Positions 36,428 to 45,390 of a stretch of 64,000 bases of DNA are shown piece by piece (position 1 is the first letter of the stretch; every line of letters begins with the position of its first letter). Below the pieces are notes generated by a model. It was not told the origin of the DNA and did no database searches. It saw nothing but the letters and a program-made list of their open reading frames with translations. The DNA lies in assembly GCF_004769635.1 (NCBI RefSeq), contig NZ_RQGH01000011.1, positions 147,501 to 211,500 of the forward strand. Reading direction: 5' to 3'. Source of the DNA: Leptospira jelokensis. GTDB taxonomy: Bacteria; Spirochaetota; Leptospiria; Leptospirales; Leptospiraceae. The position numbers and the translations under genes were made by a program.

Positions 36428-37390
36428 ATGATTGATTACCAAATAAAACATAAAAAAAATCCGATCTCCAATCTATTTCCTTTTACGCTTAAATTTCTTT
36501 TCGTGTTATTCATTATTTTTACTTCCCCACTTTTTGCAAAAGTTTCCCTTGTTGCCAGTATTTCGGATATTAAGTATATCGCCGAACAAATCGCAGGTGA
36601 ACGTGCTGATGTGTATGGGATGATCCGTGGTGTGGATGATCCGCACTTCGTGATGACTCGCCCTGATTTTTTAGTGAAACTCAGTGAAGCAGATGTCCTT
36701 TGTGTGGTAGGTCTTGATTTAGAAGTGGGTTGGGTACCGTATCTACAACAACAATCCCGTAATATGAAAATCCAAAAAGGACAACCTGGCTATTGTGATA
36801 CTTCTTTTGGTGTAAAAATCCTAGGAGAACCAACGGTGATGATGGACCGCTCTATGGGGGATATGCATATCTATGGAAACCCTCATTATTGGAATGATCC
36901 CATTAATGCCATCCAGATGGCTCAAAATATCAAAAATGCTCTCACACGTGTGGATCCTTTGAATGGTGAATACTACGAAGGGAATTTTAATGCCTTTAAA
37001 AAACGCCTGATCCAAGTCACAAAGGAAGAAATGAAAAAAATGGAACCATACTTTGGACTCAAAGTAGCAGTTTTCCATGACCAATTTGTTTATCTTGCTT
37101 CTAGGTTTAAATTTAATGCCAATTTGACAATAGAAGAACGACCTGGAGTTCCACCTTCTGTTCGTTATATGGATCAAGTGATCAGTTACATGATCGCCGA
37201 AAAGATAAAAATTATCTTGATCGGGCCTTATCACAATCCAAAGTATGCAGAGTATGTCTCTTCGAAAGTCCCTGGTTCTGTGGTTGTCACATTACCTGTT
37301 TCTGTAGGTGCCCTAGATACCACAAGTTACGAAGATGCATTACGAATGAGTTTACAAAAAATACGCGATGCAAGCGACAAAAGCAAATAA
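36428..37390 (+). CDS. znuA: Zinc/manganese ABC transporter substrate-binding protein
   Basis: The 320-residue product is a cluster A-I (ZnuA/TroA) binding protein. The signal peptide ends at SPLFA. Metal ligands are visible: H73 (VDDPHFVMTRP), H153 (GNPHYWNDP) and H217 (VAVFHDQFVY); an Asp or Glu near ALDTTSYED is the probable fourth. The His-rich loop of classical ZnuA is absent, so the metal could be Mn by sequence alone; the operator shared with the COG0523 gene favours Zn. There is no lipobox, so the protein is likely soluble in the periplasm. SD GAGGAAAG. znuC follows in the same unit. Confidence 0.88.
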   Translation: MIDYQIKHKKNPISNLFPFTLKFLFVLFIIFTSPLFAKVSLVASISDIKYIAEQIAGERADVYGMIRGVDDPHFVMTRPDFLVKLSEADVLCVVGLDLEVGWVPYLQQQSRNMKIQKGQPGYCDTSFGVKILGEPTVMMDRSMGDMHIYGNPHYWNDPINAIQMAQNIKNALTRVDPLNGEYYEGNFNAFKKRLIQVTKEEMKKMEPYFGLKVAVFHDQFVYLASRFKFNANLTIEERPGVPPSVRYMDQVISYMIAEKIKIILIGPYHNPKYAEYVSSKVPGSVVVTLPVSVGALDTTSYEDALRMSLQKIRDASDKSK

Positions 37391-37403
37391 TTTGCCAAAA
37401 CCA

Positions 37404-38081
37404 ATGAACTTTATCCATACTGACCATTTGTCTGTAGGATACAGAAAAGAATTTCCCGTTGTCACTGACATCCACCTGCATATCGAAGCTGGAAAAACCT
37501 ATGCTCTTGTGGGTGGCAATGGCGCTGGCAAAACCACACTCTTTCGAACACTCACTGATTTGCTTCCACCTCTTTCCGGTTCCATTCAATTTTCAAAAGA
37601 AATTTCTACTTCCTATGTGCCCCAGGCAAAAAAAATGGCACTCGATTTCCCTTTACGAGTAGAAGATGTTTTACTCATGCCAAAAAACATTGGTTTTAGT
37701 TTTTTACCTAAACGTAGGTTTTCGGAAGAGGATCTATTACTCATTGAAAAAACAGGTGTTAGTTCCTATTTAAAAAAACAAATTTCACTTTGTAGTGGTG
37801 GTCAATTGCAAAAGGTTTTGATTTTACGATCACTGCTGACAAAAGCCAATTTGATTTTTTTAGATGAACCAATGGATTCTTTGGACCATAATGCGAGAGA
37901 ACTCTTCCAGTCCATCCTATCTGAATATTTAAAAATCGGGAATCGGTCACTTTTTTTTATCACCCATAGCCTGGAACACGATTGGGGTTTTGGATTTGAT
38001 GAAGTTTTTGAGATCGATGAAGGAAAGTTGTTTAATATCACAAAAGGAGAGAGGCCACCTAACTGCCACCACCATGACTAG
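37404..38081 (+). CDS. znuC: Zinc ABC transporter ATP-binding protein
   Basis: From ATG 37404 the product has 225 residues; an ATG at 37368 inside znuA would add 12. Walker A is VGGNGAGKTTLF, the Q-loop is YVPQAKK, the signature is LCSGGQLQKVLIL and Walker B is LIFLDEPMDSLD, then the switch His in FFITHSLEHD. The order and size are those of ZnuC/MntB-type ATPases. The C-terminal CHHHD adds His that may sense metal. The stop overlaps znuB by eight bases, so they are coupled. Confidence 0.88.
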   Translation: MNFIHTDHLSVGYRKEFPVVTDIHLHIEAGKTYALVGGNGAGKTTLFRTLTDLLPPLSGSIQFSKEISTSYVPQAKKMALDFPLRVEDVLLMPKNIGFSFLPKRRFSEEDLLLIEKTGVSSYLKKQISLCSGGQLQKVLILRSLLTKANLIFLDEPMDSLDHNARELFQSILSEYLKIGNRSLFFITHSLEHDWGFGFDEVFEIDEGKLFNITKGERPPNCHHHD

Positions 38082-38928
38082 TATCCTCTCCAGTTGGAAT
38101 TTATTTTTACCTCAAGTATTAGTAGGTAGCCTTGTGGGGGCATTACTCTCTGTCCTTGGGATCCTCATTGTTCTGCGGGGTATGACATTTTTTGGTGTGA
38201 CACTTTCGCAAGCCGTTACATTTTCTGTTGCCTTGTCACTTTTTATGGAATGGCCAGGAGAAGTGTTTCCCATTTTGTTTTCTTGTATTTTGGTTTTCCC
38301 ACTTCTCTATGTTCGCAAACTCCCTGGAATGAAAGAAGAGGTGATCCTTGGGATTTTCTTTGTATTCTTTTCGGCTGCTTCTCAGTTTATGCTCGCTCTC
38401 GGTGGCAATGTGCAAAACCATTTGATGGCTGCTTTTTTTGGAGACATTCTAACCTCCCAGGTGAGAGCCGATTCCCTTGGGATCTATGTTGCGATTTTCT
38501 TTTTTTTCCTTTATTTAAGTTTTTTTAGAAGGTTTTTGTTCATCAGTTTTGACAGAGACGAATACAAAATCCAAATCGGAAACCCACTCCCTTTCGATTT
38601 ACTATTTTACATCATCCTTGCGGCCTCACTCACAGTGGCTGTCAACTTACTTGGAACATTTTATAGCATTGCCCATTTATTACTTCCTGTGTTTGCCTTA
38701 CTTCCCATCATCCGTTCCTTAAAAATCCTAACGATTGTTTGTGTATTGTTTTCGATATTCTCCACTTGTGTCGGATTTTTGGTCTCTCTTGTGGGCCTCG
38801 AACGGAATGGTGAAATGGTTTATTTCCCCACATCCTCGAGCATCATCCTTGCGCTTTGTTTGTTTGCTTTTTTCATCCACCTGATTCGGTTTCTTATCTC
38901 TTCCTTTTTTTCAAAAAGAAGCCGATAG
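38074..38928 (+). CDS. znuB: Zinc ABC transporter permease
   Basis: I start the gene at ATG 38074, inside the end of znuC, giving 284 residues and a normal ZnuB length. About eight to nine membrane helices are visible, with the family blocks GALLSVLGILIVLRGMTFFG near the N-terminus, GVTLSQAVTFSVALSLF and NLLGTFYSIAHLLLPVFALLP. The protein carries metal across the inner membrane. The downstream methyltransferase starts 7 bases later and is probably in the same transcript. Confidence 0.87.
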   Translation: MTSILSSWNLFLPQVLVGSLVGALLSVLGILIVLRGMTFFGVTLSQAVTFSVALSLFMEWPGEVFPILFSCILVFPLLYVRKLPGMKEEVILGIFFVFFSAASQFMLALGGNVQNHLMAAFFGDILTSQVRADSLGIYVAIFFFFLYLSFFRRFLFISFDRDEYKIQIGNPLPFDLLFYIILAASLTVAVNLLGTFYSIAHLLLPVFALLPIIRSLKILTIVCVLFSIFSTCVGFLVSLVGLERNGEMVYFPTSSSIILALCLFAFFIHLIRFLISSFFSKRSR

Positions 38929-38935
38929 ATATTCT

Positions 38936-39820
38936 GTGGAAACCATTCCTTGTAATACCTGCGGCCAATCTACCTTTCGTCCTCTTTTTACTAAAAATAG
39001 CCCTCTTGGCGAAACCTTCTCCATTGTCAGTTGCTCTTCTTGTGGGCTTGTGCAAGTGAACCCTCAACCCAGTTTGGATGCGGTGAAAAAATACTACGAT
39101 GATTCTTATTTCACCCAAAGGACGGAACGGGGGTATGATAATTATTATTCGAGTGAACTACGAAAAGAAATCTCCCGTGTTTTCCAAATGAATTTGAGAG
39201 ACTTGGATTTTTTTTCTTGGGAGGTTAAACGAAAGAAAGAGGCACTGGCAAATGGAAAAACCCTGTCTTCTCTTGATATTGGATGTGCGGCAGGATATTT
39301 TGTGGCTTACATGAAAGAAAATGGCTATGATGCAAAAGGAATTGAAATTGCCGATGGTCCCGTTAATTTTGCAAGGGAATCTCTTGGACTTTCTATTTTT
39401 CAGGATAATTTTTTAACTTGGGATTTGGAATTTCAAAACCAATTTGATGTGATCACCCTTTGGGCGACCATTGAACATTTACACAAACCCAAAGAAACCT
39501 TAGAAAAGATCAAAAAACACTTGTTACCTGGTGGTATCTTAATTTTATCCACATGCCGGTATGGAATACTCGCCAAATGGAATGGTTTGCATTGGCGTTA
39601 CCTCAATGTTCCAGAACACCTATACTATTATTCATTTTCTGGATTAAAAAATTTATTACTTTCTCTTGGTTACAATTCTCCCAAGGCCTTTACCTATGGG
39701 AGTGGACTTACCAATCGAAAAGATGCAACAATTTCTTTTCGATTGCGAAAGGCATTTTTTGATCGATTTGTGAAATGGTTCCAAATGGGAGATATGATGG
39801 TATTTTCTGTTAAGAAGTAG
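38936..39820 (+). CDS. SAM-dependent methyltransferase with N-terminal Cys4 zinc ribbon
   Basis: The 294-residue product starts at GTG 38936. Two CxxC pairs (C6/C9 in PCNTCG, C33/C36 in SCSSCG) form a probable zinc ribbon. The class I methyltransferase fold follows: LDIGCAAGYFVAYMKENGY (motif I), GIEIADG, DVITLWATIEHLHKP and LLPGGILILSTC. This arrangement is frequent among envelope-sugar or quinone methyltransferases; the acceptor is unknown. It sits 7 bases after znuB, so it may be expressed under zinc starvation, which would be odd for a zinc-binding protein; or it may simply read through. Confidence 0.8.
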   Translation: METIPCNTCGQSTFRPLFTKNSPLGETFSIVSCSSCGLVQVNPQPSLDAVKKYYDDSYFTQRTERGYDNYYSSELRKEISRVFQMNLRDLDFFSWEVKRKKEALANGKTLSSLDIGCAAGYFVAYMKENGYDAKGIEIADGPVNFARESLGLSIFQDNFLTWDLEFQNQFDVITLWATIEHLHKPKETLEKIKKHLLPGGILILSTCRYGILAKWNGLHWRYLNVPEHLYYYSFSGLKNLLLSLGYNSPKAFTYGSGLTNRKDATISFRLRKAFFDRFVKWFQMGDMMVFSVKK

Positions 39821-39827
39821 GAACCCG

Positions 39828-40430
39828 TTACGAAAGAGACTTTAAAATATCCTCTACACAAAAATTAACCACTTCATCTAAATCAGCGGTTGCATCCACA
39901 AAGATGGTCGAATCAGGGAGGATAGCCAAATAATTTTGATAAATGCGAGTTTGTTCGCCTTCGTCGTCAAATGCCTCTTTGTTGCCACCACGTGAATTTC
40001 TGCGTTCCAATGCTTCTTCAGGAGAAAGGTCTAAAAAATAAACACGGTTTGGTTCCGGAAAACCTTTGTCTTCATTCATGTACAAAATGTCAGCAGCATG
40101 TTCTTCATCTTTTCCTTGGTAGGCAGCTGTTGAAAAATAATAACGGTCTTGCACAATTGAATTACCATTCTTTAACGTTGGTAAGATGGTCTCGTTGACT
40201 GAAACTTCTCTATCGAGTAAAAAAAGTTTCAATTGTTCGTCTTGGTTTAGTTTGATTTTCCCTTGGAGGAATTCTCTAATTTTTTTGCCATGAACACTCT
40301 CCGTTGGCTCCCGGTGCCACTCCGTTGGAATGGATTTGGAGTTCAGAATTTCAGAAACTTTTTTTGAGACTGTCGTTTTCCCGGAACCATCGATCCCTTC
40401 GAAGACAAAAAATTGAGAATTTTTGGACAT
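39828..40430 (-). CDS. tmk: Thymidylate kinase
   Basis: The 200-residue product phosphorylates dTMP to dTDP. Seen: P-loop FEGIDGSGKTTVSKKV, the REPTES block that binds dTMP, LFLLDREVSV, DRYYFSTAAYQG and a LID-like ERRNSRGGNKEAFD. Size is normal. It lies alone on the minus strand, eight bases from the convergent methyltransferase stop and divergent from a small lipoprotein gene. The ATG at 40430 starts directly with MSKNSQFFVFEG. Cytoplasmic. Confidence 0.95.
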   Translation of the reverse strand: MSKNSQFFVFEGIDGSGKTTVSKKVSEILNSKSIPTEWHREPTESVHGKKIREFLQGKIKLNQDEQLKLFLLDREVSVNETILPTLKNGNSIVQDRYYFSTAAYQGKDEEHAADILYMNEDKGFPEPNRVYFLDLSPEEALERRNSRGGNKEAFDDEGEQTRIYQNYLAILPDSTIFVDATADLDEVVNFCVEDILKSLS

Positions 40431-40509
40431 ATCTCTTCCATTTTCAGAATCAGCGTTTTTTCCTCGACTTATTTACGAATTTCGACAGTTTAGTCTAAGG
40501 AGCAAATAC

Positions 40510-40680
40510 ATGAAAAAAATTTCGTCTATGCTAATCATTGCTTTATTGGCTGTATTTATGATCAACTGTGCCTCTGAAGAAGTGAAACAACCGACTCAGC
40601 CAGTGGTAGAAGAACCAAAACCTTCTAAAAAGCCAAAATTGGATGAATCATTCAAAACAAGAACAAGAGACATCAAGTAA
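40510..40680 (+). CDS. Small lipoprotein of 56 residues
   Basis: ATG 40510 follows AAGGAG. The product is a lipoprotein signal (MLIIALLAVFMINC, Asn-Cys lipobox) followed by a Pro/Lys/Glu-rich tail of about 36 residues (PTQPVVEEPKPSKKPKLDES). No fold is expected. Such small lipoproteins may be abundant envelope spacers. A strong terminator follows, consistent with an independent, well-expressed gene. Confidence 0.75.
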   Translation: MKKISSMLIIALLAVFMINCASEEVKQPTQPVVEEPKPSKKPKLDESFKTRTRDIK

Positions 40681-40698
40681 TTGATGTTTCCGTTCGGA

Positions 40699-40732
40699 GC
40701 CACTCAAGGGCAACCTGGGTGGCTTTTTTTTT
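40699..40732 (+). terminator. Intrinsic terminator of the small lipoprotein gene
   Basis: GCCACTCA (40699-40706) pairs with TGGGTGGC (40716-40723) including one T-G pair, then nine T (40724-40732). It lies 18 bases after the stop. Confidence 0.88.
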
Positions 40733-40863
40733 ACCATTTTGCTAAATAAATCTACATAATTCGCGAAACAATCAACACCTCGTTCTCTAATGCTTTAATT
40801 TTAAGCATGATGCAGTAAACTTCACTACAATGCCCATTGGTACCGATCTTGCAATAGATTTGC

Positions 40864-42135
40864 ATGTATCCTTCTATGCAGATTGAAAATGAAAGTCATA
40901 AACTAGTTAGGGAGTGGAAGGAGTGGCTTTCGAAAGGGGAACTCACCCCAGTGTTCCAACCGATTTTGTCTTCTGAATCCACTGGGATTTATGGATATGA
41001 ACTGCTCGGTCGATTGTCAACAAACGAAGGCTACCTTAGTTTAGGTGAATTCTTTTTAACACACACCTTGGGTTACGATGAACTGTTTTTTTTAAAAAAA
41101 CAGGTGGATGAAACCATTCGTTACACCGCTTTACAAAAATTTGCAAAGCATGCTCCACCCGAAACAAAACTATTCCTAAACATTTCACCGAACATTCTGT
41201 ACCATGCCCTTCTGAATTTAGAAACCACCTTACCGCAAACCATTCGGATGGTAAGGGAAATCGGACTCGATCCAACACGGATTGTGATTGAGATCACAGA
41301 AGAACGGTTCCCACATAATTTAGAATTATTAAAACCTGTTTTGAATTTATACCGAAAAGAAGGTTTCTCCATCGCCGTAGACGATGCAGGATCGGAAGCG
41401 AGTAATTTAGACAGAATTGGATTGTTCCATCCAGAGATCATCAAGGTGGATTTACAAATGTTACGCCGTTCTACATTTTCAAGAAATTTTAAAGAGATCC
41501 TTCTCAATTTATCAAAGTTAGGTGAATCTCTAGGCAGCAGTTTATTATTTGAAGGGATTGAATCAGAAGATGAATTGTACAATGCTTTGAATTATGGAGC
41601 CCGTTACATCCAAGGGTATTATTTTGCCAAACCAGAAGTTCCGTTTTCGGGAAGATTTGAATACCGATCCGAAATGCAATCTTCTTTGGAATACTTCCAC
41701 GCAAGGAAACAAAAAGAGATGAACCACCAAATTGAGTGGGAGACTATTTGGAAAAACAAACTCTCTGAAATTGTAATGGGATTTGGGGAAGTGGATGGGA
41801 TTTGGGAATGGCAGGAAAATTTTAATACTTCTGTATTTGGAGATGGTGATTTTTTCCGGATGTACATCACAAACCATATGGGGTTCCAAGTTTCCCCGAA
41901 TTATTCGCGCACGGATTTTGGAGACATGAAACCAGATTACTCCTTTCTCGGGAAAAACTGGTCCTTTCGGCCTTATTTTTTTGAACACCTTCACAAATCC
42001 AAAACGAGCCGTGATGCATGGACACTTTCCCATATGTACCATGACATTTCTGAAAGAATGATGTTACGAACGTTTGCTCGGAACCTTTCTGAAAACTTGA
42101 TTTTATTTATCGATGTGGTGGTTTCCCGAAGCTGA
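40864..42135 (+). CDS. EAL-domain c-di-GMP phosphodiesterase with YkuI_C-type sensor
   Basis: The 423-residue product has an N-terminal EAL domain with all key groups visible: YELLGR (E46 of the EAL motif), FLNISPN, IVIEITEE, IAVDDAGSE, IIKVDL, FEGIESEDE and IQGYYFAKP. Catalysis is therefore likely. Residues about 270-415 match the PAS-like C-terminal domain of Bacillus YkuI: FFRMYITNHMGFQVSPNY, GKNWSFRPYFFEHL, LSHMYHDISERMMLRTFA. Total length is close to YkuI. The sensor ligand is unknown. No membrane segment, so cytoplasmic. It begins with ATG 40864 (a second ATG four codons on). Confidence 0.87.
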   Translation: MYPSMQIENESHKLVREWKEWLSKGELTPVFQPILSSESTGIYGYELLGRLSTNEGYLSLGEFFLTHTLGYDELFFLKKQVDETIRYTALQKFAKHAPPETKLFLNISPNILYHALLNLETTLPQTIRMVREIGLDPTRIVIEITEERFPHNLELLKPVLNLYRKEGFSIAVDDAGSEASNLDRIGLFHPEIIKVDLQMLRRSTFSRNFKEILLNLSKLGESLGSSLLFEGIESEDELYNALNYGARYIQGYYFAKPEVPFSGRFEYRSEMQSSLEYFHARKQKEMNHQIEWETIWKNKLSEIVMGFGEVDGIWEWQENFNTSVFGDGDFFRMYITNHMGFQVSPNYSRTDFGDMKPDYSFLGKNWSFRPYFFEHLHKSKTSRDAWTLSHMYHDISERMMLRTFARNLSENLILFIDVVVSRS

Positions 42136-42180
42136 AAGGTTTTGCCCAAATGGATTGGTTACGGAATTTTGGTATGAGAT

Positions 42181-44097
42181 ATGGCAAAAATCCAGTTTTT
42201 GCAATTACCCGTTCCACCTCCGAGTTATTTTGCAGCCACAGGTAATGTTCCCCTAGCAGCTGCTAGTCTTGCAAGTTGTTTGGAATCAAAGGTTGATCCC
42301 GTAAAAGGGATCACCGCTTCCGTGATTTCACCAGAAGATACGGACTCACTGGGTGACATCAATTTAATTGATCGAATTTGTAAGGAAGGCCCTGATTTTT
42401 TAGGACTCTCTCTGTATTTATGGAATACCGAACGTAGCCTTTACATCGCAAACGAAGTCAAAAAAAGAAATCCAGAAATCAAAATCCTTGTTGGTGGCCC
42501 GGAAGTCAATGAAGACAATCCTTATGTGTTAGGTGAAACAGGGTTTGATATTGCCGTATCGGGAGAAGCCGAACACAGTTTTCGTACGTTAATGAAATCT
42601 TTACTCAACAAAGAATCATTGGAGAACGTGGAAAACGTTGCCTATCGGAAAAAAGATGGGAGTCTCAGCACATTTGGAGTTCCGGCACAAGCAAACTTCC
42701 CATTGACGGATTTTCCTTCCCCTTATACCACAGGCCACTTACAAGTGAATCCGAAACGTTCCACGTATTTGGAAACAGTGAGGGGATGTAAATCGCAGTG
42801 TACCTATTGTTTTTATCCAAAGTCATCCCAAAGTTTACGAACACTTGATATCAAAGAGACCATCCATTTGATCTCCAACTTAAAAAACCAAGGAGCGAGA
42901 GAACTTGTTTTTTTAGATCCTACGTTTAACCATAGGCCTGGTTTTGAATCCTTTCTCGATGCCATTGCTGAGGTGAATGCCGATGGCCAAATGACAATGT
43001 TTGCGGAACTTAGGTCGGAAGGTGTCACTCCGAAACTTGCCACCAAACTACGAAAAGCTGGGTTCAATCGGATTGAACTTGGATTGCAGTCTGTGAACGA
43101 AGAGACCCTAAAACGAGTGAAGCGGTATGGCAGTCCCGAAAAGGTAGCGGAAGTGGCAAAGATGCTTGCGGGAGAAGGGATCGATTTATTGTTAGATCTC
43201 ATCATTGGGCTTCCAGGTGACACACCGGACGATGTGGAAAGGGGAATTCATTTTTTCTTAGAACATGGGTTAGGTGAATGGGTACAAGCCTTTCCACTTT
43301 CTGTGCTTCCAGGTACCAGTATGCGTAAAGATGCAGACAAAGAAGGTTTGGTGTATATGCCAACCCCTCCGTATCGGATCATCCAAACCCCAACCTTTAG
43401 CCCAGAAACCTTACGAGATTCCGTTTATTTTGCAGAAGACCTTCTGGAACGAAGGTTAGATGAATTTCCAAGGCCGTTTTTATGTGATGGAATCTCTGGA
43501 ACGTCTGACCGATTTGATTGGTATCCACTAGATTCAAAACAAGTTTTAGCATCTAATTTACGTTTATTGGAGCCTGGGACAAGGCACCATAGCATTTGGT
43601 TCCATCCAGAGTCTTTCTCGAAGGACCTCTCCGAAATCCAAACTCTTATGGCAAAAAAAATAGATTTGGAACCATTTTGCACCATTGATTTTGTGATCGA
43701 ACTAAAAGAAGTTCCCAAATCCAAGGAAATCCAATCCCTTGTGGACATACTTGAATTGAAACGAAATTCCTATCTCTCCAAAACCTTGGCATACCGAGGG
43801 GAAAATTTACAACACCGTTTGGTATTTGTTTTCCCTGAAGGAAACGAAAGGTTTCGCAATTGGTCTACCCAATTGGATGGATCAGAATCATATTTAGTTT
43901 ATGAAACCATTCCACCTAGTGCAATTTCCAATTTGGATCCAGAGGTGGCCCATTTTTATTACCTAAAAGGGGATACGGTAACCCAAAAAGATTGGGATTT
44001 TTTAAAAGCCAGTATGGACCCTGAAATGATTACCTTTTCCTCTCGGACTTTGGAAGAGAAGTGGTGTATGGAAGTATTGGGATACGGAGAGATTTAA
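42181..44097 (+). CDS. B12-binding-domain radical SAM protein
   Basis: The 638-residue product has an N-terminal cobalamin-binding-like Rossmann domain (about 1-140; FLGLSLYLWNTERSLYIANE, ILVGGPEVNEDNPY), then a radical SAM core with the cluster motif C203, C207, C210 in RGCKSQCTYCFYP, followed by FLDPTFNHRPGF, RIELGLQSVNEETLKRV and LDLIIGLPGDTPDDV. The last 200 residues are an unassigned domain. Members of this group perform methylations or ring rearrangements in cofactor or lipid synthesis; the reaction here is unknown. Monocistronic, convergent with the PilZ gene. Confidence 0.88.
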   Translation: MAKIQFLQLPVPPPSYFAATGNVPLAAASLASCLESKVDPVKGITASVISPEDTDSLGDINLIDRICKEGPDFLGLSLYLWNTERSLYIANEVKKRNPEIKILVGGPEVNEDNPYVLGETGFDIAVSGEAEHSFRTLMKSLLNKESLENVENVAYRKKDGSLSTFGVPAQANFPLTDFPSPYTTGHLQVNPKRSTYLETVRGCKSQCTYCFYPKSSQSLRTLDIKETIHLISNLKNQGARELVFLDPTFNHRPGFESFLDAIAEVNADGQMTMFAELRSEGVTPKLATKLRKAGFNRIELGLQSVNEETLKRVKRYGSPEKVAEVAKMLAGEGIDLLLDLIIGLPGDTPDDVERGIHFFLEHGLGEWVQAFPLSVLPGTSMRKDADKEGLVYMPTPPYRIIQTPTFSPETLRDSVYFAEDLLERRLDEFPRPFLCDGISGTSDRFDWYPLDSKQVLASNLRLLEPGTRHHSIWFHPESFSKDLSEIQTLMAKKIDLEPFCTIDFVIELKEVPKSKEIQSLVDILELKRNSYLSKTLAYRGENLQHRLVFVFPEGNERFRNWSTQLDGSESYLVYETIPPSAISNLDPEVAHFYYLKGDTVTQKDWDFLKASMDPEMITFSSRTLEEKWCMEVLGYGEI

Positions 44098-44106
44098 CCA
44101 CCAAAT

Positions 44107-44127
44107 ATCCATTCGTTAGGAATGGAT
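44107..44127. terminator. Short hairpin between convergent genes
   Basis: ATCCATTC (44107-44114) pairs with GAATGGAT (44120-44127), loop GTTAG. It fits between the stop codons at 44097 and 44136. No clear T-run. Confidence 0.5.
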
Positions 44128-44135
44128 CAATTTGT

Positions 44136-45293
44136 TTAAGGTTTTTGGATTTGTTTTCGAAAGAATTCGACGTTTTCCAAAAATCTTTTTTTCTCACCAG
44201 CTCTAGAAGAATGTCCTGCGATCGCAAGACCAACCGTTAGGTGGCCTTCTTCGTTTTTGGTAATGGTTTTGATTTGGCCAAACGCAGTTAGAGGGGATTG
44301 CATTTTAAAAAAGATATCAAATTGAAACCCAGAAAGTTTCGGTAAACTTTGTATCAGATCAGGGTGGTCCACAATCACTTTGAGACCACCTTCGGAAATA
44401 TCAATCACTGGAAATTTCCCATCGGACTTAATCATGTTGGAATGGCGGATTCTATCGACCATCTCAAAACATAATGTTTTCATCTCCATGGCTTTTAAGA
44501 GATCAAAGTTTTCTGTTTTGCTTTGCATATGGATGTAACCGATGGGAATGGATTCATCTTCATCATTCAGATACAAAATGGGAAGGATGAGTTCTGATTT
44601 GATTTTCAAATTCCTGCGGTTATTGATTTCTTTGTTAATGTCTTCATCAATTTCTTCTGCAAAAACGATAAAGTCTTCATTCGGAGAAGTTTCATAACAT
44701 TCCTTATTATTGACATCTTCGAGTAGGAGACCTTTTTTTGTTTTTTTAATCAAACGAATGACTTCATTGTCTTCACGAGAATTAAAAGTGGAAATCTTGA
44801 TGAAATCCACAGAGTTTTTTAATTTTGTTTCATAATCTTGGAAATTGACTTTGACTGCTGTTGGAACATGGAACATATCGGTTTCAATTTTTGCCTTACT
44901 CGAAACCACATTTGTAATCCAAGCAGAACCAGGAGGGACTGGGATTCTTGAACTCTCTCTGTCTTTTTTGGCGATGGCAATTTTATTCAATTGCAGGATG
45001 TATTGCGATTCACCTTTATCCTGCTCTACCGTGCATTCCAAGTGTAAGTAACGACCGAGGATTTTGTAGAGAGTGATTTTTTGGCCCACGGATAAGGTGA
45101 TGGTAGGGCGAACACCCACGAGGATTTTGTTCCCATCTTGGGATACTTTTTTTAGGTAACAAATTTCGCCTGAATGGATGTCATCTTTTAGGTTCAATTC
45201 TTGGTTTAATAAAAACTTTGTCAAAACATGCAGTTTTTTTTCCGTGTCGGAAAAAACATCCAAGGAACGTTTGTTTCTTTCTACTGTTTCCAT
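44136..45293 (-). CDS. PilZ-type protein resembling the leptospiral DUF1577 family
   Basis: The 385-residue product lacks membrane segments. The N-terminal part (RSLDVFSDTEKKLHVLTKFL, LVGVRPTITLSVGQKITLYK) resembles the Leptospira-specific DUF1577 family as I remember it. Near residue 320 a PilZ-like core appears with VIDISEGGLKVIVDHPDLIQ (D/NxSxxG motif); the Arg motif upstream is only partly kept (VDRIRHS), so c-di-GMP binding is likely but not certain. The protein is divergent from guaB and lies close to the EAL gene, which makes a c-di-GMP signalling cluster plausible. Confidence 0.65.
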   Translation of the reverse strand: METVERNKRSLDVFSDTEKKLHVLTKFLLNQELNLKDDIHSGEICYLKKVSQDGNKILVGVRPTITLSVGQKITLYKILGRYLHLECTVEQDKGESQYILQLNKIAIAKKDRESSRIPVPPGSAWITNVVSSKAKIETDMFHVPTAVKVNFQDYETKLKNSVDFIKISTFNSREDNEVIRLIKKTKKGLLLEDVNNKECYETSPNEDFIVFAEEIDEDINKEINNRRNLKIKSELILPILYLNDEDESIPIGYIHMQSKTENFDLLKAMEMKTLCFEMVDRIRHSNMIKSDGKFPVIDISEGGLKVIVDHPDLIQSLPKLSGFQFDIFFKMQSPLTAFGQIKTITKNEEGHLTVGLAIAGHSSRAGEKKRFLENVEFFRKQIQKP

Positions 45294-45390
45294 AAAAGGT
45301 CGTGGTACTCACTATTATCGGTCAATTTTCTCCTGAAATTCTCTTGCACGCAGAGTTTTCTTACCTAAAGTAGAAAAAGGAAGGATAATT

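Noticed and set aside
40790..40812. Inverted repeat ATGCTT...AAGCAT before the EAL gene as operator or terminator
   Set aside because: Only six pairs in A+T-rich sequence, with no further signal.
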